A stretch of DNA of 64,000 nt from Acidobacteriales bacterium 59-55 (lineage in GTDB: Bacteria > Acidobacteriota > Terriglobia > Terriglobales > Acidobacteriaceae): NCBI GenBank assembly GCA_001897435.1, contig MKSV01000003.1:310001-374000 (forward strand), in the 5' to 3' direction. The notes under the pieces are model-generated. The model saw only the letters and a list, made by a program, of their open reading frames with translations, made no database searches and was not told the DNA's origin. The position numbers and the translations under genes are program-made. Below are positions 8,596 through 17,488 of the stretch, piece after piece. Each line of letters opens with the position of its first letter. The stretch's first letter is position 1.

Positions 8596-10428
8596 TTATT
8601 CGCTGGAGCCCTTGCGGGGGCGGCGGTTTGCCTGGAGAACCTTCTTGCGCAGGCGGAGTGATTTGGGTGTCACTTCGACCAGTTCGTCGTCGGCGATGAA
8701 CTCGATGCACTGTTCCAGGGTGAGGTTCTTGTAGGGTACAAGCCGGACCGCGTCGTCTGAGCCCGAGGCGCGCATATTCGAGAGCTTCTTCTCCCGAACG
8801 CAGTTGACGTCGAGATCGTTGTCGCGGCTGTGTTCGCCGACGATCATTCCTTCGTAGACCTCCACGCCATCGCTGACGAAGAGAACTCCGCGATCCTGCA
8901 GGCCTTCAAGAGCATAGGCGGTCGTGGTTCCCTGCCGGTCGGAGATGAGCGCGCCGGAGAGGCGCTGCGGAATCTCGCCCTGATAGGCGACGTAGCCGTC
9001 GAGAATCGAGTTCATGATGATGGTGCCGCGCGTCTCGGTCAGCATCTCCGAGCGAAGGCCGATGAGGCCGCGGCTGGGAATGCGGAAGTCCATGCGGACG
9101 CGGCCTGAGCCGTGATTGACCATCTTGGTCATCTCGCCTTTTCTGGGCCCGAGACGCTCGATGACGGTGCCGACGAAGTTCTCGGGAACGTCGATGGAAA
9201 GCTGCTCGACCGGTTCCATGAGCTGATCGTCGATGCGCTTGGTGACGATCTCGGGACGGCTGGCCATCAGTTCGAAGCCTTCGCGGCGCATCATCTCGAT
9301 GAGAATGCCGAGTTGAAGTTCACCGCGGCCGAGGACCTTGAAAGAGTCCGGCGATCCGGTCTCTTCCATCTTGAGCGAGACGTTGGTGAGCAACTCTTTC
9401 TCCAAGCGGTCGCGGAGATTGCGCGAAGTGACAAATTTGCCTTCGCGCCCGGCAAAGGGCCCGTTATTGACGTTGAACTGAATGGCAATGGTGGGATCGT
9501 CGATGGTGATCTGCGGCAGCGGTTGCGGATCTTCGACATCGCAGAAGCTCTCGCCGATGAAGATGCCGGGGATGCCGGCGATGGCGACGATATCCCCAAC
9601 CTGAGTCTCATCGATGTCGGTGCGCTTCAGGCCGGAGAAGCTGAAGAGTTTGGTGATCTTGTGCTTGGTGAAGGTGCCGTCCATCTTGGCGACGCTGTAC
9701 TCCTGGCCGGTGCGCATGGTGCCGTTGAAGACGCGGGCGATGGCGAGGCGGCCTAGATAGTCGGAGTAATCGAGGTTGGTGACCAGAATCTGGAGGGTGC
9801 CTTCGGGATCGCCCTTGGAGACGGGAATGGTTTGAATGATCTGTTCGAAGAGCGGCTGGAGGTCGGTGCCGGGGACGTTGAGATCCTTGGTGGCCGTCCC
9901 CTGTTTGCCGTTGGTGTAGAGAACCGGGAAATCGAGGACGGACTCGTCGGCATCGAGGTCGATGAAGAGGTCGTAGACCTCGTTGAGGACCTCCTGGGCG
10001 CGGGCGTCGGGGCGGTCGATCTTGTTGATGACGACCATCGGGGTGAGACCGGCTTCGAGGGCCTTCGAGAGCACATAGCGGGTCTGCGGAAGGGGGCCTT
10101 CGGAGGCATCGACGAGAAGGACGACGCCGTCGACCATCTTGAGGGCGCGCTCGACCTCTCCGCCGAAGTCGGCGTGGCCCGGGGTATCGACGATGTTGAT
10201 CTTGTTGTCGTGATAGTAGAGGGCGGTATTCTTGGCCAGAATGGTGATGCCGCGCTCTCTTTCCAGATCGTTCGAGTCCATGACGCGTTCGGCGACGGCT
10301 TCGTTGGAGCGGAAGGTGCCGGACTGGCGGAGCATGGCGTCGACTAGAGTGGTCTTGCCATGGTCGACGTGGGCGATGATGGCGATGTTGAAGATGGGCT
10401 TAACGGCGACTGCGGTAGAGTTGCTCAC
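8596..10428 (-). CDS. typA: Ribosome-associated translational GTPase TypA/BipA
   Basis: Elongation-factor-like GTPase acting on the ribosome in assembly and stress adaptation. About 610 residues. Motifs in order are AHVDHGKTT (P-loop), ERERGITI (switch I), [14 protein letters not shown] (G3) and NKIDRPDA (G4), followed by the beta-barrel, EF-G III/V-like domains and the TypA-specific C-terminal domain with a basic tail. I choose the GTG at 10428, which gives the usual N-terminus just before the G domain. The TTG at 10488 would add an unconserved 20-residue leader. Confidence 0.95.
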   Translation of the reverse strand: MSNSTAVAVKPIFNIAIIAHVDHGKTTLVDAMLRQSGTFRSNEAVAERVMDSNDLERERGITILAKNTALYYHDNKINIVDTPGHADFGGEVERALKMVDGVVLLVDASEGPLPQTRYVLSKALEAGLTPMVVINKIDRPDARAQEVLNEVYDLFIDLDADESVLDFPVLYTNGKQGTATKDLNVPGTDLQPLFEQIIQTIPVSKGDPEGTLQILVTNLDYSDYLGRLAIARVFNGTMRTGQEYSVAKMDGTFTKHKITKLFSFSGLKRTDIDETQVGDIVAIAGIPGIFIGESFCDVEDPQPLPQITIDDPTIAIQFNVNNGPFAGREGKFVTSRNLRDRLEKELLTNVSLKMEETGSPDSFKVLGRGELQLGILIEMMRREGFELMASRPEIVTKRIDDQLMEPVEQLSIDVPENFVGTVIERLGPRKGEMTKMVNHGSGRVRMDFRIPSRGLIGLRSEMLTETRGTIIMNSILDGYVAYQGEIPQRLSGALISDRQGTTTAYALEGLQDRGVLFVSDGVEVYEGMIVGEHSRDNDLDVNCVREKKLSNMRASGSDDAVRLVPYKNLTLEQCIEFIADDELVEVTPKSLRLRKKVLQANRRPRKGSSE

Positions 10429-10528
10429 TGCTTTGGATGTCCTGTCTGTGCGCTTGGGGATGAGGCAAAGGATGGAAATGCGCTTCAAACAGTTTACCGC
10501 AGTCGGGCGATAAGCGGATAGGTTCGTT

Positions 10529-11143
10529 TCACTCAGATTCAGGAGAGAATTCCGCGTCGAGCGGCTGGTAATAGCGGGCTTCGGGGTGAGCGCAGCCCTG
10601 GCAGATGATTTGTCCGTTAATTTCTACCTGACGGTCATAGTTGATGCCCTCGCCACAGACGGCGCAGGCGATACGTGCGGACTTGTAGCCGGGAAGCTCG
10701 CGAGCGTGCATGGGGACGGAAACCCACTGCTCGGAAAAGAGTTCCTCCTCGGGGAGTTCGCGGTAAGCGATCATCTGCTGCTGGTTCTTATTTTCGATCT
10801 GCGGGTAGAGGTCGCGGGCTCGCTGTTTCGACGACTCCAGCGCGGCGATGCGGATGGCCTTCTCGGCCTGAAGATCGACGAAGGTTGCGGCCATCTTTCC
10901 CCAATCGCGGAACTTGAGCGCCCGCTTGCCCAGGCGGCAGCCGGTGACGACGGCGATGGCGTCGGTAGCGCAGCGGTCGATCTCGACAAAGGTGACAAGA
11001 CGCTTACGGTCAGCTCCCCTTGGGTCTTCGATGCCGAGGCGCCGGCAGCCGAGCATCGCCATGCGGACGCCGAGGATCTGTCCGGCGCAGAGATGGCCGT
11101 GGGCGATTTCGGCTTCGCGGAGAAGAGACTCGAAGTCCTGCAT
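10529..11143 (-). CDS. FmdE-family protein with C-terminal zinc finger
   Basis: 204 residues. The first ~140 match the FmdE fold: [18 protein letters not shown] near residues 12-29 carries the metal-binding HGHLC, followed by [21 protein letters not shown]. The last 45 residues hold two CxxC pairs (CAVC and CQGC, about 17 residues apart), a treble-clef or ribbon-type zinc site. FmdE-like proteins often occur near formate or molybdopterin enzymes, but no such gene is nearby and methanogenesis genes are not expected here. The role is unknown; metal or pterin binding is an inference. Confidence 0.82.
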   Translation of the reverse strand: MQDFESLLREAEIAHGHLCAGQILGVRMAMLGCRRLGIEDPRGADRKRLVTFVEIDRCATDAIAVVTGCRLGKRALKFRDWGKMAATFVDLQAEKAIRIAALESSKQRARDLYPQIENKNQQQMIAYRELPEEELFSEQWVSVPMHARELPGYKSARIACAVCGEGINYDRQVEINGQIICQGCAHPEARYYQPLDAEFSPESE

Positions 11144-11195
11144 GGGGTGATGATACTGCGTGAGGCTCTGACATTTTCAACTCTCGTTAGAGAGT

Positions 11196-11858
11196 TCAGG
11201 CCCTGGAGTCGGCATACTTCAGCGCTTCTTCCACGGCTTTGCGGGCGCGCTTCTCGCGGGCCTCGGGACTTTGGTAATAGAAGATGCCGAGCAGGTGGCC
11301 GCGGCGCTGCACCGGCGTCATGGCATCCCAACCGGCGCGGGCCTTCGGATAACGGGTGAACTGCATCTGCAGGATGGGCGGTAGTTCACGCTCGCCTTCC
11401 ATAGCGAGCATCATGCGCTCAGCAGTCTGCTCGGCGCGACGGAGGCGGGCTGCGGGGCTTTTCGGAGTGCTGATGAGACGGAAGATATCGGCATGGGCAG
11501 AGGGGCTTAGCTGCTCATACCATTTTTTGAGCGCGAGGTGCTGCTTGAGGAGTCTGGCCAGCTCAGACGGCGCTGAAGTCGCACGCGGTTCGAGATCGGG
11601 TTCGAGGATGACCTCGACCATGCCGCCGACGCCTGCGCCTGCGCCCTTCTGCATCTGCTTATTGACCAGCAAAAAGTGGCCGTCCTGTGCAGAGCCGAAG
11701 AGCGATGTGCGGAATGCAAAGCCGTTGACCGTGCCTTTGACGCGGAGGCGGTTGCGCGTCTTCCATACCCTGGCAACGTCGAAGGGCAGCCGGACGATGA
11801 CCCAGTTGAGGCTGGGGTAGGGTTCGAGCAGACCGCGAAACTTCTTTGCTGTGTCCAT
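11196..11858 (-). CDS. DUF1905/YdeI-like (OmpD-associated) family protein
   Basis: 220 residues from the ATG at 11858. A longer frame to 12014 has no conserved sequence. The N-terminal ~95 residues resemble the DUF1905 beta-barrel (VIVRLPFDVARVW, LRVKGTVNGFAFRTSLF, GHFLLVNKQMQKGAGAGVGG). The C-terminal part resembles the YdeI/OmpD-associated helical domain (WDAMTPVQRRGHLLGIFYYQSPEAREKRARKAVE). These proteins are cytosolic with an ill-defined stress or bacteriocin-protection link. The upstream ribosome site is weak. Confidence 0.85.
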   Translation of the reverse strand: MDTAKKFRGLLEPYPSLNWVIVRLPFDVARVWKTRNRLRVKGTVNGFAFRTSLFGSAQDGHFLLVNKQMQKGAGAGVGGMVEVILEPDLEPRATSAPSELARLLKQHLALKKWYEQLSPSAHADIFRLISTPKSPAARLRRAEQTAERMMLAMEGERELPPILQMQFTRYPKARAGWDAMTPVQRRGHLLGIFYYQSPEAREKRARKAVEEALKYADSRA

Positions 11859-11880
11859 ACGGCCGCATTGCTCTCGAGGC

Positions 11881-12075
11881 TTAATATTGCCGGCTGAGTG
11901 CCCGGTGAATCTTCCGGTCGGTCTTGTACTGGCTGAGGGCGTAGACGGCCCAGATGGTCGCCGGAATCCAGCCGAGCACGGTGATCTGCAGGACGAGGCA
12001 GACGATTCCGGCAAAGGGTCTTCCGATGGTGAAGAAGGTCAGCCAGGGGAAGAAGAATGCGATGACAAGTCTCAT
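11881..12075 (-). CDS. YqaE/Pmp3-family small membrane protein
   Basis: 64 residues with two transmembrane helices (about 3-22 and 26-48) and a short basic tail, the usual plan of Pmp3/UPF0057 proteins. The GRPFAGIVCLVLQITVLGWIPATIWAVYAL core is typical. Members affect membrane potential or stress tolerance. It ends 22 bases before the YdeI-like gene and is probably cotranscribed with it. Confidence 0.88.
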   Translation of the reverse strand: MRLVIAFFFPWLTFFTIGRPFAGIVCLVLQITVLGWIPATIWAVYALSQYKTDRKIHRALSRQY

Positions 12076-12172
12076 GGACAGGCCTTTCGTCTGGATTCGT
12101 CCGCTTGCGTCAGCAGGCAGAATTGCGGGCGGTGCTACCGCCCATTATAGAGAGATACGCAGGCGCGAGCCG

Positions 12173-12907
12173 TTAGTTCTCGTCGGAATTGTCACCCTCT
12201 TCGACAAGCGAACTGGAGCCGAGAACATCGTAGGTGGTGGCTTCGCCGCTGGTGGGCTGGATAGTGACGCGCATGGGCAGGCGCTGCCACTTCGCCGGCT
12301 GGCATACGGGGATGAAGTGATTGGCCTGCGGCCATCTGCCGATCTGCTTCTGCACGACGGCGCGGCGCGCCCCCAACTGGGCGACGATAGCGTAAAGGCC
12401 GCCGCGGGCCGTGGTTGCGATGCCGCAGTAAGCTGCGTAATCGCGGAACCAGACGACATTCGAGACCGTAGAGTCAAAGTCAGGAAGATGCAGCGCCGTG
12501 ATGTGGCCGGTAGTGCGGTCGACCATGAGCCAGGGGCCCGGCTCCCAGACCCAGCGGGGAGCGGAGTCGGAAGGCAGAGCGTCGTTGAGGCGCAGGGCGC
12601 GGCGAACGGTGAAGGTACGGTCGGTAACGTCGTGGAGCGGGCCGGTGGTCCACTCCTTCTGGCGATCATCGACATAGAGGGCACGGATATGCAGAGTCGA
12701 AGACTCGTCCGGCTTCGTCTCTGGCGTGGCATCGGTAGGGACGTAAGCAACGCGGCGGTTAGGGCCAAGCGTGACGGTGTGGACCTTGGGCGCTGCGAGA
12801 AGCCGTGCGGCCGGCAGCGCCATCAGGCACAGAAGCAGCGCGGGAAGAGATTTACGGAAGGCAGAAAGAATCAAAGCAGTACCTGCGTTTTGAGATGACT
12901 GCGGCAT
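12173..12907 (-). CDS. Secreted protein of unknown function
   Basis: No family recognised. From the ATG at 12907 the product has 244 residues, with a hydrophobic signal segment (SLPALLLCLMALPAARLLA) and a mature part rich in short beta-like stretches, Trp-containing motifs (WVWEPGPWLMVD) and a very acidic end (VEEGDNSDEN). An ATG at 12982 would lengthen the cytosolic leader. The pattern suggests a periplasmic or secreted beta protein. It is followed by the Pmp3-like gene on the same strand. Confidence 0.7.
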   Translation of the reverse strand: MPQSSQNAGTALILSAFRKSLPALLLCLMALPAARLLAAPKVHTVTLGPNRRVAYVPTDATPETKPDESSTLHIRALYVDDRQKEWTTGPLHDVTDRTFTVRRALRLNDALPSDSAPRWVWEPGPWLMVDRTTGHITALHLPDFDSTVSNVVWFRDYAAYCGIATTARGGLYAIVAQLGARRAVVQKQIGRWPQANHFIPVCQPAKWQRLPMRVTIQPTSGEATTYDVLGSSSLVEEGDNSDEN

Positions 12908-13215
12908 GGAGATTTCAAAGTGCTGCCATGCTAAATCGGCCCGCAACAGTTCGGAGCGCGGCGTGGTTGAAACTCGTAACACTTTTGTGGAGTGGAAGAA
13001 ACAGGAGGATGTCCGGAAGAAAGTGGAGGAAAGGAAGAAGAACCTTCCAAGTCAATGGAAGGCGCATAAAATCTGTGGATTTCGTTGACCTCTACGTCGT
13101 TGTGCATCCAAAATCCAGAGTAGTATCGTGGAATGAATGCGTGCTGCCGTCGTGGTGGCGCGTGCGATTTGCCCGCGGCGGGAATATTTAGCAGTACGAA
13201 AGGATAGAGAGAGAT

Positions 13216-13761
13216 ATGTGGAAACCGAATCAGCCCGGAAACAATAGCCCTTCAACTCCCGAACCAGTGCGTCCGACACCGGCGACGAGCCCGAGCTACG
13301 ATGCCGGCCCGACGCGGCAGACGGGTGCAGGAAATGCGACGCCCGCCTCGGCGGTGCCCACGGGGGAGCAGGCGACGATCGGCAAATCCCTGATTGTCAA
13401 GGGAGAGTTGTCGGGTTCCGAGTCTCTGTACATCGACGGCAAGGTGGAAGGCGCAATCAATCTGCCGGGCAACCGCGTGACCGTGGGCCGCAACGGACAG
13501 GTCGCGGCGAACATCGTCGCCCGCGAGGTGGTGGTGCTGGGCAAGGTGCGCGGCAACTGCCAGGCAAGCGATCGGGTGGACATTCGCAGCGAGGGATCGC
13601 TGACCGGCGACGTCATCGCGGCACGAATTTCAATCGAAGATGGCGCGTTCTTCAAGGGCGGCATCGACATTCGCAAGCCGGGCGGCACCGATCTGAAGGG
13701 CGGGACAGCGACGAGTGTGGCCGCTACGTCCACTTCAGAGCCTGTGGCAGCCAAGGTTTAA
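13216..13761 (+). CDS. Bactofilin (polymer-forming cytoskeletal protein)
   Basis: Bactofilins self-assemble without nucleotide into filaments and take part in cell shape, polarity or localising envelope enzymes. 181 residues: a Pro/Thr-rich disordered N-terminus (1-50), the beta-helical core (about 52-155) starting with ATIGKSLIVKGELSGSESLYIDGKVEG and containing repeated G-x-(V/I) turns, and a short flexible tail. A ribosome site of AGGATAGAGAG type lies just before the ATG. Monogenic, with a terminator 24 bases after the stop. Confidence 0.93.
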   Translation: MWKPNQPGNNSPSTPEPVRPTPATSPSYDAGPTRQTGAGNATPASAVPTGEQATIGKSLIVKGELSGSESLYIDGKVEGAINLPGNRVTVGRNGQVAANIVAREVVVLGKVRGNCQASDRVDIRSEGSLTGDVIAARISIEDGAFFKGGIDIRKPGGTDLKGGTATSVAATSTSEPVAAKV

Positions 13762-13784
13762 GCTCAGTAGTGTTTTGTGAGGAT

Positions 13785-13810
13785 GGCCTCGGCTTCGGCC
13801 GGGGCCTTTC
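13785..13810 (+). terminator. Intrinsic terminator after the bactofilin gene
   Basis: GGCCTCGG (13785-13792) pairs with CCGGGGCC (13799-13806) through one T-G wobble around a 6-base loop, followed by TTTCT. It lies between the convergent bactofilin and DUF2752 genes. Confidence 0.75.
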
Positions 13811-13821
13811 TGTGTCTGAAA

Positions 13822-14223
13822 CTAGATGTGTCCGAGATTGCGGACGAAGGCAAAGAGGATTGCGGCGGCCAGAGTCGCATAGATGGCAGGCTGTGGGAGC
13901 CGAGGCAAATGAAAGGGCTTGCGCTCAAGAAAGCGGCGGTAACAGAGCGCAGCGTAGATTGCGGCAGGCGGCATGAGAAGCGTGGTGAAGGCGTTGAGGC
14001 GAAGAGCTTCAAGAACATTGCCATGCAGAAGCGCCGCGAGGGCTCGGGTGGTCCCGCAACCGGGGCACTCGATATGAAAGTACTGATAGATGGGGCACTG
14101 CGGGTAAAAGGAGTACAGCGCGGGCGGGAAACGCAGGAGCATGGCCGCTATAAATCCGATGGCAGCCAGCGGCGCGGCAGCGCGGATGGCGCTTACACCC
14201 CGGCCGCATCGATGGACGGTCAT
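13822..14223 (-). CDS. DUF2752 membrane protein
   Basis: 133 residues with three hydrophobic helices and the family signature ECPGCGTTRALAALLHGNVLEALRLN (residues about 52-77). The Cys pair in CPGCG is characteristic. The ATG overlaps the stop of the upstream GYF-domain gene as ATGA, so the two are translationally coupled. DUF2752 proteins are inner-membrane proteins of unknown function. A much longer frame to 14652 is rejected because it runs inside the GYF gene. Confidence 0.88.
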   Translation of the reverse strand: MTVHRCGRGVSAIRAAAPLAAIGFIAAMLLRFPPALYSFYPQCPIYQYFHIECPGCGTTRALAALLHGNVLEALRLNAFTTLLMPPAAIYAALCYRRFLERKPFHLPRLPQPAIYATLAAAILFAFVRNLGHI

Positions 14224-14888
14224 CGCGCCTGGTTGCGGTAGCGTAGCGTCTCCTTCATCTCGTTGATGCGGTTGAAATGATATTGAAAATAAAGGCCGCC
14301 GAAGAAGAAGGTCATCACGCCGCCGAGACGAAGGCCGAGCGGCTCCGGGCCGTTGAAATGCCGTTCGAGCGAATTGCGCATGGAGAAGCGATAGACGATC
14401 AGGAAGACCAGGGCTGCCAGCGAGATGAGACCGGCCGTTGGAGAGGTATGTGGCGCACCGCCATGCATTCCCACTTTGATGTTGCCGGCAGAGCTTCCCA
14501 GATTGAGCAGCCAGAGTACAGCGTAGATAAGGAAATACATCATTGCCTTGGTGTCCGGTTGAACCTTCTTGATCCATAGCACCTGCACGAAATCCCAGGC
14601 AAGGGCGAAGAGCCCGCAGGTGAGAATCGCGAAGAGAAGGACAAGTCCCCAATGGAGATCGGGAGGATCAGGATAAGGAACGCCTGCCGGAGGCGCATAG
14701 GCATAGGGCGCGGAAGCCGCGTAGGCCGAAGGCGCGCCGAGTATCCGGGAGACGGGCAGCCACTCCGCCATGTCTTCGCTCTTCGCCATATCGGTATAGA
14801 GGATATGGCCGGAGGCGACGTAGCGCTGCAGGTCTTCAATCGTATAGGGGCCGTACATCTGGCCATTGCGTGATACCTGATATTGCAT
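14220..14888 (-). CDS. GYF-domain multi-pass membrane protein
   Basis: 222 residues. The N-terminal ~50 residues form a GYF_2-type domain (QYQVSRNGQMYGPYTIEDLQ, then EWLPVSRILG), a cytosolic protein-interaction module in bacteria. A Pro/Ala/Tyr linker (about 52-78) leads to four hydrophobic segments. It forms an operon with the DUF2752 gene by a 4-base ATGA overlap. Such pairs occur widely but have no assigned role. Confidence 0.8.
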   Translation of the reverse strand: MQYQVSRNGQMYGPYTIEDLQRYVASGHILYTDMAKSEDMAEWLPVSRILGAPSAYAASAPYAYAPPAGVPYPDPPDLHWGLVLLFAILTCGLFALAWDFVQVLWIKKVQPDTKAMMYFLIYAVLWLLNLGSSAGNIKVGMHGGAPHTSPTAGLISLAALVFLIVYRFSMRNSLERHFNGPEPLGLRLGGVMTFFFGGLYFQYHFNRINEMKETLRYRNQAR

Positions 14889-15113
14889 TGCGGACTCCTG
14901 AGATGGCTTGCGCGCCGTGCGCTAGGCGTAGAGAAGATGAAAACACGGAGCGCGGTTCCATACAACCCGTCTCCCCGAAATTGGGTGCCCATTGAAGGCG
15001 CCATCATTGTCATTTCCTTTTTGAAATAGTTTCCAAGTATTATCTCCACCCTGTATAAATTTGCTGGTGGAATTTAGCGAATTCCGGCAATGCATAAAGA
15101 TGGGAACTCATTC

Positions 15114-17324
15114 ATGAAGAAGATATTTGTAGCAGCTCTGGTTTCTTTTGTTTCGATGAGCGCAATGGCACAGCAGCCATGGCAGAAGATACAGATGCCG
15201 ACAGCGGCCAGCGTGCAGCATGCCTGGATGAACCCGCCGTCGGAGTACGGCCCGGAACCCTACTATGGGTTGAATGGCGCGGTGAGCCAGGCGGTGATTG
15301 AGCGCGATCTGGATACGATGAAATCGCTGGGCTACCGTGCCGTGACCGTGCAGGCCGGCTACGGAATGCCGTTCGCCTACCTTTCGCCGGAGTATTTCAA
15401 ATTCTTCCGCATGTTTGTAGAAGAGGCAAAGAAGCGCGACATGCGCGTCTGGATTGTGGACGATGCCGGATATCCGAGCGGATTTGCCGGCGGCAAGTTC
15501 ACGCAGTTGAAGCCGGAACTACGGATGCAGGCTCTGGATGCGTCGCAAAAGATTCCCGCCAAGGGCGGCGATGTGGTGAAGCAGGCAGTGGGGCCGGATA
15601 CGGTTGCCGTAACGGCGATCAACTCGGCTGACGGCGCTACTATAACGATCCCTGTTACGAATGGTGCCATTGCATGGACAGCTCCTGCAGGTGAATGGAC
15701 CGTGATCGTAGTGGAGCATCAGTTCAGGACTTCGCCTACGCGGTCGGACACGAACCCCACGCGCAAGAAGGATGGGACGCAATCGCTTGAAGACTACATG
15801 AACCCGGCCGCGACAGCACAGTACCTCGAGTTCACGCATGAGCAGTACAAGAAGGCCGTGGGCGATGAATTCGGCAAGACGATCATGGGCTTCAGGGGAG
15901 ACGAGCCCGACTACTCCATTGCCGGCCTGCCGTGGACGCCGAAGTTCTTCGCGCGTTTCGAACAGGTGAAGGGCTATGACATCAGGCCTTATGTCGCGGC
16001 GTTTCTACAGCCGAAGGGCGCAACGTTGACCGAGAAGGAGCGGCGGGCGAAGGCCGATTACTACGACGTATTCTCTCAGATGTTTCGCGATGGCTTCTTC
16101 AAGCCGCAGGGAGAGTGGTGCGCGGCGAACCATCTGGAGTACCAGGTGCATTTGAATCACGAAGAGATGGAGATGCAGTTGACGCGCAGCGAGGGTGAGT
16201 TCCTGCGCGATATGAAGTATGTGCAGGTGCCGGGGATCGATTCCATCTGGCACCAGATCTGGACCGACACCATCTCGGACTTCCCTCGGCTGGCCTCGTC
16301 GGCGGCGCATGTGTATGGACATCCGCGAGCGTTTACGGAGAGCTTCGCGGCCTACCGGCCAGCACCGGATGTGACCATGGCGCGGTACATCCTGAACGAG
16401 CAGTTCGTGCGCGGCGTGAACCTCGTCGAGACAATGTACTTCCCTGCCAGCACGGGAGGCCGCGGCGGATCGGCGTATATGAAGGACCCGGCTTATCCGG
16501 CTCTGCTGACCTATGTGCGGCGCATGAGCTATCTGCTGTCGATGGGCGAGCCCGCGGCTTCGGTTGCCCTGTTCCTGCCGTCGAGTTCGATGTGGCTGGG
16601 TGACGCGGCCTCCGATACTGCGTTCGTCTCGACCGAGCGGCTGCTCTCCGAACATCAGATCGACTTCGACATCGTGAACGAGGATGCGCTGGCGACGGAT
16701 CTGAAGGCCGGACATGGAACATTCGAGACGATGAGCAACAACTGGTACCGCACCGTCATCGTGCCTGGTGCCGCCGTGATCTCGCAGGCGGCTCTCGATC
16801 GCCTGCGGACGTTTGCGACAGGCGGCGGCAAGGTGCTGTTTTTAGGGCGCACGCCGGGGTTGATCTCAGGCCGAACAATTCTCAATGCGCGAGCGGCCAT
16901 GCCTGCCGACTTCTCCTGGGCATCGGTCGAGACTTCGGCGCAGTTGCCGGAGACGCCTACGCCGCCCGCCTATCCTCCCGCCGCTCCCCCTGCCCCGCAG
17001 GTGGTAGCTCCGGCGATTTTGCAGGCCGTAAAGGCTGCTGTCGGCAAGCCGGACGTGTGGCTGGGTTCGCCGGATACTTCGCTGCGCTGCATGACACGGC
17101 GGCTGAAGGACTCGTACGTCTACCTGTTCTTCAACGAGAGCTCCGTACCCATCTCCGATTCGGTGAACTTCCCTAACGAAGGAGAAAACGCGCGGCAGTT
17201 GGTAGAGCAGTGGGACCCGGCAACCGGCGCGGTGACGTCCGTGGTATCGACGCGCGCCAAGGGGCAAATGTCGGTGCAGTTGAAGCTGAAGCCCTATGAG
17301 ACGCGGTTGCTGATGGTGCGGTAG
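15114..17324 (+). CDS. GH106-like (alpha-L-rhamnosidase-type) secreted glycoside hydrolase
   Basis: 736 residues. The ATG at 15114 opens directly into a signal peptide (MKKIFVAALVSF ... MAQQ); an upstream ATG at 15090 adds 8 residues. The body resembles GH106-type proteins: WIVDDAGYPSGFAGG near residue 110, an acidic GFRGDEPDYS motif near 258, HLNHEEME near 345, and a late Rossmann-like region with a GGGKVLFLG stretch. Family members cleave rhamnose from pectic side chains. It faces a GH28-like gene convergently, and the pair would suit rhamnogalacturonan. The protein is shorter than typical GH106 (about 1000 residues), so the exact family is uncertain. Confidence 0.8.
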   Translation: MKKIFVAALVSFVSMSAMAQQPWQKIQMPTAASVQHAWMNPPSEYGPEPYYGLNGAVSQAVIERDLDTMKSLGYRAVTVQAGYGMPFAYLSPEYFKFFRMFVEEAKKRDMRVWIVDDAGYPSGFAGGKFTQLKPELRMQALDASQKIPAKGGDVVKQAVGPDTVAVTAINSADGATITIPVTNGAIAWTAPAGEWTVIVVEHQFRTSPTRSDTNPTRKKDGTQSLEDYMNPAATAQYLEFTHEQYKKAVGDEFGKTIMGFRGDEPDYSIAGLPWTPKFFARFEQVKGYDIRPYVAAFLQPKGATLTEKERRAKADYYDVFSQMFRDGFFKPQGEWCAANHLEYQVHLNHEEMEMQLTRSEGEFLRDMKYVQVPGIDSIWHQIWTDTISDFPRLASSAAHVYGHPRAFTESFAAYRPAPDVTMARYILNEQFVRGVNLVETMYFPASTGGRGGSAYMKDPAYPALLTYVRRMSYLLSMGEPAASVALFLPSSSMWLGDAASDTAFVSTERLLSEHQIDFDIVNEDALATDLKAGHGTFETMSNNWYRTVIVPGAAVISQAALDRLRTFATGGGKVLFLGRTPGLISGRTILNARAAMPADFSWASVETSAQLPETPTPPAYPPAAPPAPQVVAPAILQAVKAAVGKPDVWLGSPDTSLRCMTRRLKDSYVYLFFNESSVPISDSVNFPNEGENARQLVEQWDPATGAVTSVVSTRAKGQMSVQLKLKPYETRLLMVR

Positions 17325-17364
17325 TTCTTCTTCCCTATGTCTGGAGATCAGGCATTGATGCAAA

Positions 17365-17413
17365 CCCATGTCCCAGAATCGGGACATGGGGCACCCGGTT
17401 CCGTAGCGGCTTG
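17365..17413. repeat. Dispersed intergenic hairpin module, copy 1
   Basis: A perfect 10-bp inverted repeat, CCCATGTCCC (17365-17374) and GGGACATGGG (17381-17390), is followed by a conserved tail containing GCACCCGGTT and CGGCTTG. A second copy with the same arm core and tail is at 55639-55687. It lies between the convergent GH106-like and GH28-like genes. Confidence 0.8.
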
Positions 17414-17440
17414 AATAGAGATGCAAGAACAAATGCAGCA

Positions 17441-17469
17441 AACCCCATGCCTTCGCGAGGCATGGGGTT
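17441..17469. terminator. Hairpin between convergent GH106-like and GH28-like genes
   Basis: AACCCCATGCC (17441-17451) pairs perfectly with GGCATGGGGTT (17459-17469), loop TTCGCGA. It is very stable. On the plus strand it is followed by only a loose T-rich stretch (GCTGTTTGGATTT), so it is a probable bidirectional terminator without a clean U-tract. Confidence 0.65.
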
Positions 17470-17488
17470 CGCTGTTTGGATTTGATGC

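Noticed and set aside
12805..13191. Plus-strand frames upstream of the bactofilin gene
   Set aside because: They overlap the start of the secreted-protein gene on the other strand, have no ribosome site, and are rich in Arg/Lys/Glu from purine-rich non-coding DNA.
13822..14652. A 276-codon frame joining DUF2752 to upstream sequence
   Set aside because: Its first half is out of frame inside the GYF-domain gene; the DUF2752 start overlaps the GYF stop as ATGA.
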